Source: Neobacillus rhizosphaerae (GTDB taxonomy: Bacteria > Bacillota > Bacilli > Bacillales > Cytobacillaceae). Taken from it: a stretch of DNA of 64,000 nucleotides. The stretch lies in NCBI RefSeq assembly GCF_937468385.1, contig NZ_CALBWS010000015.1, positions 41,799 through 105,798 on the forward strand, written 5' to 3'. A model generated the notes under the pieces. That model saw only the letters and a list, made by a program, of their open reading frames with translations, had not been told where the DNA came from and made no database searches. The position numbers and the translations under genes are program-made. Of the stretch, positions 53,509-62,689 are shown piece after piece. Positions within the stretch are counted from its first letter, which is position 1. Each line of letters opens with the position of its first letter.

Positions 53509-53964
53509 TTAACCTAGTTCAAGCGTTTTGCCTGTTTCTACTAGTGTTTTTGTATTACTAAGTATCATCCACCATGCCGCATCGCTGTTCTCGTAATGAG
53601 GATCACCTTCCTGCCATTGGTCATGAATAAAGGTTAACTTTGTACAAGCACCAACAGGCTCGAGCAAATAGGAAATTCTAGACTCATATTCCTGGTTGTC
53701 ATCTTTCGTGTACGACTTTCCAGCAAAGTGGGTAAAACGCAGTACTTGATTTGGTACATAATCTAATACATTCCCATAAACATGAACCGTCTCATCACCA
53801 TCAGCCCCAGGCCCAACGTATTCCAATAGATCTCCCACTCGAAAAGTTGATCGGATAACGCTACCATAAAATATCTGCTTTGTTCCTTCCGCTGAAATTA
53901 ATGCCTGCCATACTTCCTCTGGAGTCCCGCCAATATAAAATACATACTTCAGATCCTTCATCAT
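53509..53964 (-). CDS. SRPBCC family protein (AHSA1 type)
   Basis: A 151-residue START-like protein: KYVFYIGGTPEEVWQALISAEGTKQIFYGS at the N-terminus, RVGDLLEYVGP in the middle and WWMILSNTKTLVETG in the C-terminal helix. The fold makes a hydrophobic pocket for a small ligand or client protein. AGGAGG lies 6 nt before the ATG. It follows a WYL regulator in the same direction, a common pairing in bacilli, so the two probably share control. Confidence 0.85.
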   Translation of the reverse strand: MMKDLKYVFYIGGTPEEVWQALISAEGTKQIFYGSVIRSTFRVGDLLEYVGPGADGDETVHVYGNVLDYVPNQVLRFTHFAGKSYTKDDNQEYESRISYLLEPVGACTKLTFIHDQWQEGDPHYENSDAAWWMILSNTKTLVETGKTLELG

Positions 53965-54006
53965 CTATTTCCTCCTAATAATGATTCTTCCTTTACATCA
54001 TAAACA

Positions 54007-54037
54007 AACTTCACTGACATATACGGTCAGTGAAGTT
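54007..54037. promoter_or_regulatory. Perfect palindrome between the WYL and SRPBCC genes
   Basis: AACTTCACTGAC and GTCAGTGAAGTT are 12-bp perfect arms with a 7-nt spacer. It overlaps the WYL gene's stop codon and lies about 45 bp before the SRPBCC start. It may be an operator; a weak T-rich tail also allows a terminator reading. Confidence 0.5.
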
Positions 54038-55001
54038 AAGAGTCTTGATAATGATTCACTAATTCTGAAGCGACAATTACCATTCTCTCTTTTAAAAATA
54101 ATGGTTCTAATATAGTTATCGCTTTTCCATATGGAAGAAGAAAGTAGGGTACATACTTATTTATCGATTGCTCATCTATCTTAAAATGAGCATGATTTTT
54201 CGAACGGCTGATAAGTGCATGCCCAAATAACCAATGTTGACATAAGTCATCTAGGGCCTGCGCTTGGCCTTCAATATGAATGGAAATCAGTTTTTCAGGC
54301 TGGTCTGAGTCTGGCAATAGTCCATTTATCAAAAAAGCACGTGCTGAAAAATTGGCTGGACGAGCAAATTCATCACCTGTTCGAGTTATACTCACAATCC
54401 GATTCACACGAAAGCTGCGTATTTCAAGGCGCAAGTGACAATATGCGATAACATACCAATTGCCCTTCCAATAAACAAGGCCATAAGGATCAATACTGCG
54501 TGATGAGGGGGTACTTTCATTTCCTTTTTGGTACTCCATTAATAGTGTAAAACATTCTGCCACGGAAACTTCTATTTCTTGGAGAAGTGATTCCAAAGCA
54601 GAATTTGCCGGAGGTTGGATTACATCAAATCCTGTCAAATGACGATTGATATAATCCAATTGTTCTGGGTTCGTATATTTTTTTAGCTTTGTGACCGCCC
54701 CATTCAAAACCTCGCTAAAGGGATAACCTGCCTCTGAGGCAAAACTTGCCGCATGGATGAGCGCTTTTTGCTCATCTACGTCAAAAAACAGTGGTGCCTT
54801 TGTAAATTCATGGAGCAAACTATAACCCCCATTATGACCTGCATCTGAAATGATTGGAACTCCGCTTGCACATAAGGCATCAATATAACGATATACCGTT
54901 CGAATATTGATCTCCAATTCTTCCGCAAGTTGCTTTGCCGTCATTCGCTTTCCTGTCTTGAGCAACCATAGTATTGAAAGCATATTGATAGCTTTGGACA
55001 T
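54036..55001 (-). CDS. YafY-type WYL-domain transcriptional regulator
   Basis: A 321-residue regulator: an N-terminal HTH_11 domain (KRMTAKQLAEELEINIRTVYRYIDALCASGVPI, residues 17-50), the GYSLLHEF wing, then a WYL domain (GLVYWKGNWYVIAYCHLRLEIRSFRVNRI) and a WCX tail. WYL domains sense small ligands or nucleic acids. AAGGG lies 14 nt before the ATG. The SRPBCC gene downstream is its likely target. Confidence 0.88.
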   Translation of the reverse strand: MSKAINMLSILWLLKTGKRMTAKQLAEELEINIRTVYRYIDALCASGVPIISDAGHNGGYSLLHEFTKAPLFFDVDEQKALIHAASFASEAGYPFSEVLNGAVTKLKKYTNPEQLDYINRHLTGFDVIQPPANSALESLLQEIEVSVAECFTLLMEYQKGNESTPSSRSIDPYGLVYWKGNWYVIAYCHLRLEIRSFRVNRIVSITRTGDEFARPANFSARAFLINGLLPDSDQPEKLISIHIEGQAQALDDLCQHWLFGHALISRSKNHAHFKIDEQSINKYVPYFLLPYGKAITILEPLFLKERMVIVASELVNHYQDS

Positions 55002-55474
55002 TGGTTATTCAATCCCTTCTACAGAGGCGTGGGCCAGTTCATCGCCGCTTAATTCTTAATAAGTGCAGGTGCAAAATTTTTATTCTTCAAACTATTATTA
55101 AATGCTTCTTCTATAAGGATCCGGTTATTTTTTTCAATCAAGAGCATGATTTACTCCCTATTTTTTTAGTGTTCTTAAAACAACCTTACTTCTAAAAAAG
55201 GGGCTGTGGTTTGATTTGTATGAATGACTTTTACATGGAAACTAAATCTTCAAATGTACACGCTTCTTTTTTAGACAAGGGAATTAGAGCATCAGGGACC
55301 CGTCCGCAACTGGTTAAACGAGAAAAGAACCTGGCGAACAGTAACAGGCGCTGTTCGCCAAAACTTCGGGGATTGTCTCCATGCTCTATTTTTCGGATAC
55401 CTACCGATTGTATTTAGTTCTTTCAATTTCCCTATATATTCTTTTAACAAGGTGACTTCATAGACTCAACTATT
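55002..55474. other. Gene-free stretch with a palindromic element
   Basis: No convincing gene was found. The stretch contains AAAAAAGGGGCTGTGG at about 55194, similar to the end of the MITE-like element at 34781, and the palindromic element at 55332. Confidence 0.4.
55332..55360. repeat. Dispersed palindromic element, copy C
   Basis: TGGCGAACAG and CTGTTCGCCA are perfect arms around TAACAGGCG. It belongs to the four-copy family. Confidence 0.75.
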
Positions 55475-56149
55475 CTATTTAATCCATACACGGAGTGGTC
55501 CTATCGACTTCCACCCAGATAAATGGGCTGCGGTTAAATTGCCATTGTGCTCATACCCTACCATGGATAGACCTGGAAATTCAGTTGATACTATTTTAGC
55601 AATATCTCGCCACAGACTTTCATTTTCATAACCTACTGAAAAGACATTGGATATTCCCACAACATTGTCACTCAAATTAGCTATAAATCCTGATATTCCA
55701 TCAGCTTTCTCGTGAATAAACATTTTCACGTCTTCTCGTTTTAATAAATCTGGTTTTATAATATTTTCCAAGTCACTTGTGATCGTCCATTGCGCTAACT
55801 CTTTTTCTGTTGTTATCACGCGCCATCTTGTTTGAATGGACTCTAAATCTGAAATTGATGCGTGATATATCCATTCTGCCTCAAATAGTATTTTAAAATC
55901 AAAAGGTGAGAGGTCAAGATTTGCATAGCTATCTTTAATACTAGAAACTTCTCCATTTTCAATAAAATACTTTACTTCCTCAATCGTCGCATTCTTATTT
56001 GCCGTAATTACTTCGGGGTAAAAAGTTGGTGCCTTCGAAAGCAATCCCCATAATTGTCCTTTTGGAGTTTGGATTATTCCGTGGGTATCGCATATGATTC
56101 TACACCAAGCTATGTTATTTAAAACTGCTTTATCTACTTGGGCATTCAT
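55475..56149 (-). CDS. Hypothetical protein, possibly GNAT-like
   Basis: A 224-residue soluble protein. The C-terminal third reads VVGISNVFS, then FPGLSMVGYEHNGNL and LSGWKSIGPLRVWIK, which recalls the second half of degenerate GNAT domains but lacks a clear acetyl-CoA loop. The N-terminal part has no motif known to me. TAGGAG lies 8 nt before the ATG. It is monocistronic. Confidence 0.6.
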   Translation of the reverse strand: MNAQVDKAVLNNIAWCRIICDTHGIIQTPKGQLWGLLSKAPTFYPEVITANKNATIEEVKYFIENGEVSSIKDSYANLDLSPFDFKILFEAEWIYHASISDLESIQTRWRVITTEKELAQWTITSDLENIIKPDLLKREDVKMFIHEKADGISGFIANLSDNVVGISNVFSVGYENESLWRDIAKIVSTEFPGLSMVGYEHNGNLTAAHLSGWKSIGPLRVWIK

Positions 56150-56302
56150 CTTTCATTCTCCTAACATTGGTTGCGCGATCTACCGAGACAGCCATACCAT
56201 GACGGCTTTTCTTGGTGCTTCTTTCAACATTTTTAAATCGCGTTTATGGTGTACCTATGCACTCACCAAAACAGTGGGGTCAGTTCACCGCCGCTTGAAA
56301 AG

Positions 56303-56977
56303 TTACCTTTTCTGATGTTTCACCTTTAAATTAAGGAGAATTCTGCGCCACTGTGCTGCCAGTTCCTCTACATTTAATATTTTCTGAATAGCTTCATTTG
56401 TTGGTGATTGCTCATGGAAGAATAAGTGATGAACAGATGAAACTGTTACTTGCTTAGGATGAGAGACCAACTTCTTTATTTGGGAATGGGAAGATATTTT
56501 TCCTTCTTTAAGGACGCGAAAAAAATAGCCAGTAAACCCCATATCAATAACGCTTTTTAATAGTAGGTTATTATTATTTCGCTTATTTATGGTAGCACAT
56601 GGATATCTACCTTGAGAGACTTGTAATACTGCTTCACCTATTTGAAAGACATCCCCTATACAAACTTGATCTTCTTTCGTATTTGATACTGTTAGATTTT
56701 CTCCAAATGCTGTCTTCGTTAATGCTTTTCCAAATATACTTTCCCAATGGGCATAATGTTCATATGGATATAAGCAAACAACTCGATCTTGTCCACCATG
56801 ATAATCCGGATTTGCTACCTCATCGCCTTCAATTTGGTTAAAACCGACGAAAAGTTCATCCACTTGTTCTTTCCTGATACCAGATCGAAAATCTTTTCCA
56901 TTATGAACCATATTCTTAGGCAAACCTTTACTTAAATAAATTATTTCTCTTTTGATCATTTTATCTATCTTCTCCAT
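56303..56977 (-). CDS. MOSC domain protein (YiiM-like)
   Basis: A 224-residue protein of the MOSC fold found at the C-terminus of Moco sulfurases. It shows HGGQDRVVCLYPYEHYAHW, FGENLTVSN, VCIGDVFQIGEAVLQVSQGR and YPCATIN, where the Cys is the conserved one. YiiM-type proteins reduce N-hydroxylated compounds using molybdenum cofactor. Starts at ATG 56977 (AAAGGA 11 nt upstream) or ATG 56959. It is monocistronic. Confidence 0.85.
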   Translation of the reverse strand: MEKIDKMIKREIIYLSKGLPKNMVHNGKDFRSGIRKEQVDELFVGFNQIEGDEVANPDYHGGQDRVVCLYPYEHYAHWESIFGKALTKTAFGENLTVSNTKEDQVCIGDVFQIGEAVLQVSQGRYPCATINKRNNNNLLLKSVIDMGFTGYFFRVLKEGKISSHSQIKKLVSHPKQVTVSSVHHLFFHEQSPTNEAIQKILNVEELAAQWRRILLNLKVKHQKR

Positions 56978-57118
56978 TAGTTTTTTTTGTCCTTTATTAT
57001 CATATATTTATGTTTCTTTTTAAATACCTGCGCAAACGCAACGAAGATCCTTGTGCCCCGCTTATAAATGTTTATTCACCGGACCCCACTATAAAAAATA
57101 TATAATTCTAGCGTTTTA

Positions 57119-57733
57119 TCACTTCAGTGGAAGGTTTCTCTTCATCAGATTAGCTATTTGTTTACTTTGTTGATCTGAAGTATTTTCTAGCTGTTTGATA
57201 ATTAATTCTTGTCGACCAACCGGATGATTTTGACTTAATTTTGCTTTTCCTTCTATTCTTTCAATTTTGATCTTCAAGCCTACGATTCCCCTGCTCATCC
57301 CCTCAATGAAGCTGGAATCTACATCTTTTAATTGATAGGAGCTATCGGGCTTTTCATATTTATTTACCATCTCTACTAACGAATCAAATATTTCCTGTCC
57401 CTCCTTAACCATCTCCATTTGACCATATACGTGAATCGCAACATAATTCCACGTTGGTACAGCTTTATTTGTTTCGTACCATGATGGAGAAATATAGCAA
57501 TGGGGACCTTGAAAGATTACAAGAATCTGCTGATTTTCTATATCCTTCCACTGTCCGTTCGGACGGGCAAAATGGCCGTATAAAAACCCCTTCTCTTTAT
57601 CTAAAGTTAAAGGTAAATGAGTGGCGTAAGGTTCTCCATTATGCTGAGAAATCAACGTAGCAAAGCTATTTTTTTCAATAAAGTCATAGATCATTTTCTC
57701 ATCATTCATTTTGAAATGTTTAGGTATATACAT
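57119..57733 (-). CDS. paiB: PaiB family FMN-binding negative regulator
   Basis: A 204-residue protein with the PaiB signature: [40 protein letters not shown], the [11 protein letters not shown] motif, [17 protein letters not shown] and [21 protein letters not shown]. It has the split-barrel flavin-binding fold. In B. subtilis PaiB acts with the acetyltransferase PaiA in repressing sporulation and protease genes. A PaiA-like gene lies at 18.1 kb, not next to it. GGCGGG precedes the ATG. Confidence 0.9.
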   Translation of the reverse strand: MYIPKHFKMNDEKMIYDFIEKNSFATLISQHNGEPYATHLPLTLDKEKGFLYGHFARPNGQWKDIENQQILVIFQGPHCYISPSWYETNKAVPTWNYVAIHVYGQMEMVKEGQEIFDSLVEMVNKYEKPDSSYQLKDVDSSFIEGMSRGIVGLKIKIERIEGKAKLSQNHPVGRQELIIKQLENTSDQQSKQIANLMKRNLPLK

Positions 57734-57869
57734 GTTCCCGCCCCATTTTCTATTATTATCTTTGAAAGCAACAAACTTCGATTTGTACTATCCTGCACAT
57801 TTAGCTAAATATTAAAGTGATACAATCATTCTAATGAATTTAAAATTTTTGTACAAATTTACATTAAAA

Positions 57870-57897
57870 TGAACTTTTTTCTCTTATAAAGCGAATA
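57870..57897 (+). promoter_or_regulatory. Candidate ECF promoter of the second sigma operon
   Basis: TGAAC at 57870-57874, a T-run, then CGAATA at 57892-57897 with a 17-nt spacer, about 40 bp before the sigma gene. It matches the AAC/CG layout of ECF promoters, so autoregulation is possible. Confidence 0.4.
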
Positions 57898-57938
57898 TAT
57901 AGGTGAAAGCTTTCTACCGGTAAAAAGGGGGACCCAGA

Positions 57939-58514
57939 GTGAAGGAAGATGATTTACAAAAATGGTTGGAGCAAATGGTTGCAGGTGACCAAGAAGCTTT
58001 TGAACACATTTATGAAATTACCTGCAAAGATGTGTATCGAACTGTAGCATTTTTTGTTAGTAATAGGCAGGATATCGATGAACTTGTTAATGAAGTTTAT
58101 ATTCAAATGTGGAAATCGCTGCACACTTATGATAAAAACCGCTCATTCCGCTTTTGGTTGCATGGTTTAATAGTAAGACAAGTTAAGGAAGGGCGACGAA
58201 AAGCTTGGCGCAGATTTCGCATTATGGAAAAAAATAAAACCTTTCTACAAAAGCAGGATTATGTTGTGGATGGAGAGACCTTGCAGATTGAGTTACAGAG
58301 TGAGTTGACAGAAAGAGTGAAAGCATTGTCTTATAAACATCGTGAAGTAGTGATTTTGCGTTATTTTCATGATTATCGCCTAGATGAAATGTCGCTTTTA
58401 CTTGAGATACCTATTGGTACAGTAAAGTCTCGTCTACATACTGCTCTGAAGCTATTAAAAAAAGACATGGAAAGCATACCGATTGGAAGGGCGGGTAATA
58501 TAAATGGATTTTGA
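57939..58514 (+). CDS. ECF-type RNA polymerase sigma factor
   Basis: A 191-residue ECF sigma factor: region 2 (AFEHIYEITCKDVYRTVAFF, DELVNEVYIQMWKSLHTYD, FRFWLHGLIVRQVKE) and region 4 (LSYKHREVVILRYFHDYRLDEMSLLLEIPIGTVKSRLHTALKLL). It starts at a GTG, 8 nt after AAGGGGG. It overlaps by 11 bp the anti-sigma gene that follows, so the two are coupled. The signal is unknown. Confidence 0.87.
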   Translation: MKEDDLQKWLEQMVAGDQEAFEHIYEITCKDVYRTVAFFVSNRQDIDELVNEVYIQMWKSLHTYDKNRSFRFWLHGLIVRQVKEGRRKAWRRFRIMEKNKTFLQKQDYVVDGETLQIELQSELTERVKALSYKHREVVILRYFHDYRLDEMSLLLEIPIGTVKSRLHTALKLLKKDMESIPIGRAGNINGF

Positions 58515-59481
58515 AAATCAACTGCGTGACGAATTGCAGAATGCTGCAGAAAAGATGCAGCCATCGGAACAGCTACAAATGAAAGTAGCAACTTCCTTTA
58601 GAACATATCGACAAGATAAAATGAAAAGGGGAGGTCCAATGAAAAAGCGTCTTATCGCTGGATTAGTTGCAGTGGCAGTCTTAGTGCCAACAGGGGTATT
58701 TGCAGGACCAACATTGGTAGATAAAATACTCGGAACCCCAAGCGAAGCTAATGAACAATTTGGTACTGTGGAATCAGAATACCAAGAATATAATGAACTG
58801 TTTGAAGTAGCCAATCAAATTTTTACGAAGGAAGAATTTGAAAAATTCACTATTGCATGGAAAGAATATATGACGATAAACAAAAAAACAATTGTAGTTG
58901 ATGGAAAGCGAACGGGTCGATCTTCACATCGACTTAGTCCAGAAGAATTGAAAAAATATGATGAAGCTTATTATAAGTTAGAACCTTATTTAAATAAGAT
59001 TCATAGTAAATTCACGTTCACCGTGGATGAAGCAAAAAAGTTAATGAGCTTTCCAGTTAAATACCCAACATATATACCTAAAAATTATCAATTCGACACA
59101 GAAGAGGTAAGAACTGAAATTACAAGTGGAAAGCCTAAACCAACAATAAATATTACTTATAAAAAAAGTAATGCGGATGAATCCCAAGCTATGGCTTATT
59201 GGACATTTACTATCCATTTATCTGAAAATGTCGAAGAAAAACTAGTTCCCTTTGAAGATAATATCCATTCATTTGAAGGTGCATCATATGATACACGTAC
59301 AAATTACAGCCTTGACGGATGTAGTGTAACCTTAGGTGAGTATAAATTCGGAAACAAGATTAAGGGAATGAGAGTCATTGTTCCAGCAAAAAATGGTCAA
59401 AGTTCCTATCGAATGTTTATTCCACATAGTACATTACCAAAAGAAGAACTTGAAAAAGTGTTGATGTCGATGGTGGAATAG
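58504..59481 (+). CDS. Putative membrane-bound anti-sigma factor
   Basis: A 325-residue protein with a cytoplasmic N-terminus (1-45), one transmembrane helix (KKRLIAGLVAVAVLVPTGVFA, about 47-68) and a large extracytoplasmic domain with paired strands near FPVKYPTYIPKNY. It resembles DUF3600/DUF4367-type proteins encoded with ECF sigma factors in bacilli; the family name is tentative. The start overlaps the sigma factor's end. It probably holds the sigma factor inactive until an envelope signal is sensed. Confidence 0.75.
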   Translation: MDFENQLRDELQNAAEKMQPSEQLQMKVATSFRTYRQDKMKRGGPMKKRLIAGLVAVAVLVPTGVFAGPTLVDKILGTPSEANEQFGTVESEYQEYNELFEVANQIFTKEEFEKFTIAWKEYMTINKKTIVVDGKRTGRSSHRLSPEELKKYDEAYYKLEPYLNKIHSKFTFTVDEAKKLMSFPVKYPTYIPKNYQFDTEEVRTEITSGKPKPTINITYKKSNADESQAMAYWTFTIHLSENVEEKLVPFEDNIHSFEGASYDTRTNYSLDGCSVTLGEYKFGNKIKGMRVIVPAKNGQSSYRMFIPHSTLPKEELEKVLMSMVE

Positions 59482-59529
59482 TAATAATCAGGTTTCCTCG
59501 ATGTTACCTTGCTTGTTTACCATTTGGGT

Positions 59530-59680
59530 TTAGTTGATAGCTGTCGGAGTGCCAGGTAAAAATTCTGTAGAGATAGCTGGGGCGTAGTCCTGCTTTTGCA
59601 ATTGACAATTTTTAATCTTTAAAGTGCCATCCATATCCGTCAATGGTATGGGGATGGACACCTTTTTAATAATTAAATCA
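59530..59680 (-). pseudogene. C-terminal gene fragment cut by a palindromic element
   Basis: The minus-strand frame reads DLIIKKVSIPIPLTDMDGTL then KIKNCQLQKQDYAPAISTEF and ends TAIN at TAG-type stop 59530. It looks protein-like, but it has no start: upstream the frame runs into the palindromic element at 59681. It is probably a gene tail left after rearrangement. The family was not recognised. Confidence 0.4.
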
Positions 59681-59709
59681 TGGCGAACAGTTCCTGTCAC
59701 TGTTCGCCA
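59681..59709. repeat. Dispersed palindromic element, copy D
   Basis: TGGCGAACAG and CTGTTCGCCA perfect arms around TTCCTGTCA. It belongs to the four-copy family. Confidence 0.75.
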
Positions 59710-59813
59710 CAAACAGATTGAACCTCTACATCTGAAAATTCCACCACTTTTAACGAGCCCTCTATTTTATTTCTTTTCTCTGACTACTTCTTATAACCGT
59801 AGCATTTGTTTCG

Positions 59814-60689
59814 TTATTTATTTAAAACATTCTCTTCGAAATATTTGCCCCAATCAGGTTGTCTCCCGTCAATATCTTTAAATCCGTATTCTCTTGATAA
59901 TTCCCATGAACTAAGTGCTTTACCCGTCTTTTCATGTACTTTTGGATCACTTGCTAATTCTACAATGGCTCTTCCGATAAAGAATGGGGTTTCCGAAGCA
60001 ATGAAATGGGGCTCTTTTTTTGCACCTTCTTGCCAATTTTCTTCAGTTACACCAAATAAATCTAACATTGCTTCTGAGCGTAAAAATCCCGGACTAACCG
60101 CAACTGCTGTTATATTACGATCTGCTAAATCATGAGACATAGCTTGAGCTAAATGTATGGTCGAAATTTTCACTAGGCTATAAAATAAATTCCCACGATA
60201 CTGATAATCCACGCCATCTGTAATTTCAACAAGGAGACCCTTCCGATTTCTTACCATAAGAGGAACTCCATAATGACTAGTGATGATGTGAGAATGGATA
60301 GCTCTTCTCTGCATAAGTAGCCCATTATCCAAGTCATGTTCCCAGAAAGGGGTGTTCCATTCAGTCAGTGGGTCTCCGCCCCATACATCATTAACTAGAA
60401 TATCAAGCTGACCGTTTTGTTCTTCCTCAATTTTTTTAAACAATGCCTTTACATCTTCTTCAACCGTATGATCTACCCTGACAGCTATTCCCTTCCCGCC
60501 TTTACTAGTAACAAGCTCTGCTGTTTCTTCTATCGTTTCCGTTCTTCCCATTGAGGATAAGTTTCCTTTAGTACTTCTTCCGGTAACATAAACCGTTGCA
60601 CCTGCTTCTCCAAGCATCATCGCAATTCCACGTCCAGCCCCTCTGGTTGCTCCGGCAACTACGGCTACTTTTCCTTCTAAACGTTTCAT
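59814..60689 (-). CDS. SDR family oxidoreductase
   Basis: A 291-residue short-chain dehydrogenase. Cofactor motif GATRGAGRG near residue 13, then an Arg in VTGRST that suggests NADP. The NNAG position reads VNDVWGG, and the catalytic pair is YSLVK with Ser in LVEITDGVDY less clear. The C-terminal part is extended (YGFKDIDGRQPDWGKYFEE). GGAGG lies 10 nt before the ATG. It diverges from a WYL regulator, its probable controller. Confidence 0.87.
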   Translation of the reverse strand: MKRLEGKVAVVAGATRGAGRGIAMMLGEAGATVYVTGRSTKGNLSSMGRTETIEETAELVTSKGGKGIAVRVDHTVEEDVKALFKKIEEEQNGQLDILVNDVWGGDPLTEWNTPFWEHDLDNGLLMQRRAIHSHIITSHYGVPLMVRNRKGLLVEITDGVDYQYRGNLFYSLVKISTIHLAQAMSHDLADRNITAVAVSPGFLRSEAMLDLFGVTEENWQEGAKKEPHFIASETPFFIGRAIVELASDPKVHEKTGKALSSWELSREYGFKDIDGRQPDWGKYFEENVLNK

Positions 60690-60796
60690 TTACATCATCC
60701 TCCAATTTTAAGATAACTTTAGTATAATATTTAATGATGACACCTTTTGTCTTATATTGAATATCTTTTTTTATTATTTTATTTAGGTGGGAAGAC

Positions 60797-61768
60797 ATGC
60801 GCGCGGACAGACTGATTTCCATTTTATTATTGCTCCAAAACAAAGGAAAATTGACAACTAAAACATTGGCCAAAGAATTAGAAGTGACTGAACGGACCAT
60901 TCATCGAGATATGGAAGCATTAAGTGCAGCGGGTATTCCTGTTGTAGCAGACCGAGGAAAATCAGGGGGCTGGCGATTACTTGAACAATATCGGACAAAT
61001 TTAACCGGATTAAAAGCCAATGAAATTAAGTCTCTATTTATATCCCCATCATTTCAGTTGCTTACCGATTTAGGTTTAACAAAGGATTGGCAAGAAGCGC
61101 GTCAAAAACTTCTAGCTTCGATTCCAAGCTCCTTACATAAAAACGCCGATGATGTTTGGAGCCGAATCCATGTTGATATAAATGCCTGGAGACAGTCTAC
61201 TGAAAAAATTGAGTCATTTAAAATTTTACAACAAGCGATTTGGGATGAAAAAAAACTACAAATAAAATATGAACGGGCAGATGGGGAATGTGTTGAACGA
61301 ATTGTTGACCCTTTAGGATTAGTGGCTAAGGGTAGTAGATGGTATTTAATAGCTTCCTCCAACGAGGATTTTCGAAATTACAGAGCTTCAAGAGTGAAGT
61401 CGGCAACATTGACGAACGAAAGCTTTTCACGACCTAAGAGCTTTAATTTGGTCCAATATTGGAGGGACTCAACTGAAAAGTTTATTAAAAGTCTGCCAAG
61501 ATATGATGTAGAAGTTGAAATATCTCCGTCTATCGTTCAGAGAATAAAGTTTACTGGACGCTTTGTACAATTAATAAAAATGGATTCCCCCTTAGACAAT
61601 GGATGGATCCCTGCAAATCTGTGCTTTGATACTGAACAAGAGGCGAAAGAATATATCCTAGGTTTTGGAGATCAGATAAGAATCATTCATCCCGACACAT
61701 TAAAGCAAAATATTTATGATATGGCAAAGGCTTTAGTGAATTTTTATAAGCAAGACAATGGTAGGTAA
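60797..61768 (+). CDS. YafY-type WYL-domain transcriptional regulator
   Basis: A 323-residue regulator: HTH_11 (KLTTKTLAKELEVTERTIHRDMEALSAAGIPVVADRGKSGGW, residues 18-59), a WYL domain (DPLGLVAKGSRWYLIASSNEDFRNYRASRV) and a WCX C-terminal region. AGGTGGG lies 6 nt before the ATG. It is divergent from the SDR gene, with about 105 bp between the starts, so the SDR is its likely target. It is a paralogue of the regulator at 54-55 kb. Confidence 0.88.
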   Translation: MRADRLISILLLLQNKGKLTTKTLAKELEVTERTIHRDMEALSAAGIPVVADRGKSGGWRLLEQYRTNLTGLKANEIKSLFISPSFQLLTDLGLTKDWQEARQKLLASIPSSLHKNADDVWSRIHVDINAWRQSTEKIESFKILQQAIWDEKKLQIKYERADGECVERIVDPLGLVAKGSRWYLIASSNEDFRNYRASRVKSATLTNESFSRPKSFNLVQYWRDSTEKFIKSLPRYDVEVEISPSIVQRIKFTGRFVQLIKMDSPLDNGWIPANLCFDTEQEAKEYILGFGDQIRIIHPDTLKQNIYDMAKALVNFYKQDNGR

Positions 61769-61774
61769 ATTAAG

Positions 61775-61935
61775 AATGGTTCTGAAAGTAGGAAAACATT
61801 TAAACTTGATGTCCTGACTGATTACTTCAATATGTCCATAGATTATCTACTAGGTAAAAAGGACAAAACTCTCCTTCTATTCTGGAAAAGTTCCTTAAGA
61901 CTGCCTCTTAACGACAAAACTCCAAAATTTAAGTA
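61775..61935 (+). pseudogene. XRE-type regulator fragment
   Basis: The frame reads KLDVLTDYFNMSIDYLLGKK, the conserved end of a Cro/C1-type helix-turn-helix (LxxLADYFNVSxDYLLG), preceded by only a few codons and followed by an unrelated tail to TAG. The recognition helices are missing, so this is a remnant. The rest of 61936-62068 holds no recognised feature. Confidence 0.5.
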
Positions 61936-62068
61936 GAAACCTCCACTATTTGTGATACGGTTCACTGCACCAACAAATAGTATAATAGTAGGAGGAATAC
62001 TTTGGAAGAAAGGAGAAGTTTATGTAAGTGATCCTTATTGATGGCGAGCTGCTTGCCATCAAGTACGT

Positions 62069-62689
62069 TTAAAAAACATGATATTCTTTAGCAATTTCTA
62101 CCCACTCATGGCGCTTGGATGTTTCTAGTTTTTCTCCAATTTTTTGGCGGTGATTTTCAACTGTTTTTACAGAAATCTTAAGTTTTTTCGCGATATCCTT
62201 GAGTGAATAACCACTAACCGAAAGGAAAAATACCTCTTTTTCGCGCTTAGAGATAGGAAGATCCAGCTTAGCCAATGATTCAGGTTCACAGTTATCTCCG
62301 ATTACCATGCTATTAAACAACTGATTGCTGGCGAGAATATGATCGAGGGAGCTAATGATGTCCCCTCTATTCAATTGTTTGATTAAATACCCATCTGCTC
62401 CAATTTTATATGCTTTTTTCTGAAATCCAATATCGTCAAACATTGAAAAGATGACGATTTTTGCTTCCGTCAGCTGCTTGCGCAGTTTTTCCAGTGTCGC
62501 AAATCCATCTAAGCCTCCAGGCATGGATAAATCAAGAAGAATTAGATCTGCGGGAAAGGATTCTACTAGTTTGATAGCTTCATAACCGTCAGAAGCAAAT
62601 TCTACTCTATCTATACAATATGCATGCTGCAAAATCATCGCGAGACCATCCCGGACAATCTCGTGGTCATCAACAATCAGCAGATTCAT
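62069..62689 (-). CDS. NarL/LuxR-type response regulator
   Basis: A 206-residue response regulator. The receiver domain has Asp7/Asp8, the phosphoacceptor Asp53 in LILLDLSMPGG and Lys of the KQLNRG segment. The C-terminal LuxR HTH reads SKREKEVFFLSVSGYSLKDIAKKLKISVKTVENHRQKI. Start ATG 62689 is set by GAAGGAG 9 nt upstream; the start lies 20 bp inside the kinase gene, so the two are translated together. Confidence 0.9.
   Translation of the reverse strand: MNLLIVDDHEIVRDGLAMILQHAYCIDRVEFASDGYEAIKLVESFPADLILLDLSMPGGLDGFATLEKLRKQLTEAKIVIFSMFDDIGFQKKAYKIGADGYLIKQLNRGDIISSLDHILASNQLFNSMVIGDNCEPESLAKLDLPISKREKEVFFLSVSGYSLKDIAKKLKISVKTVENHRQKIGEKLETSKRHEWVEIAKEYHVF

Noticed and set aside
55001..55417. 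Two plus-strand open frames of 64-68 codons between the WYL regulator and the GNAT-like gene
   Set aside because: No ribosome binding sites, no family-like text, and one crosses the palindromic repeat. They read as chance frames.
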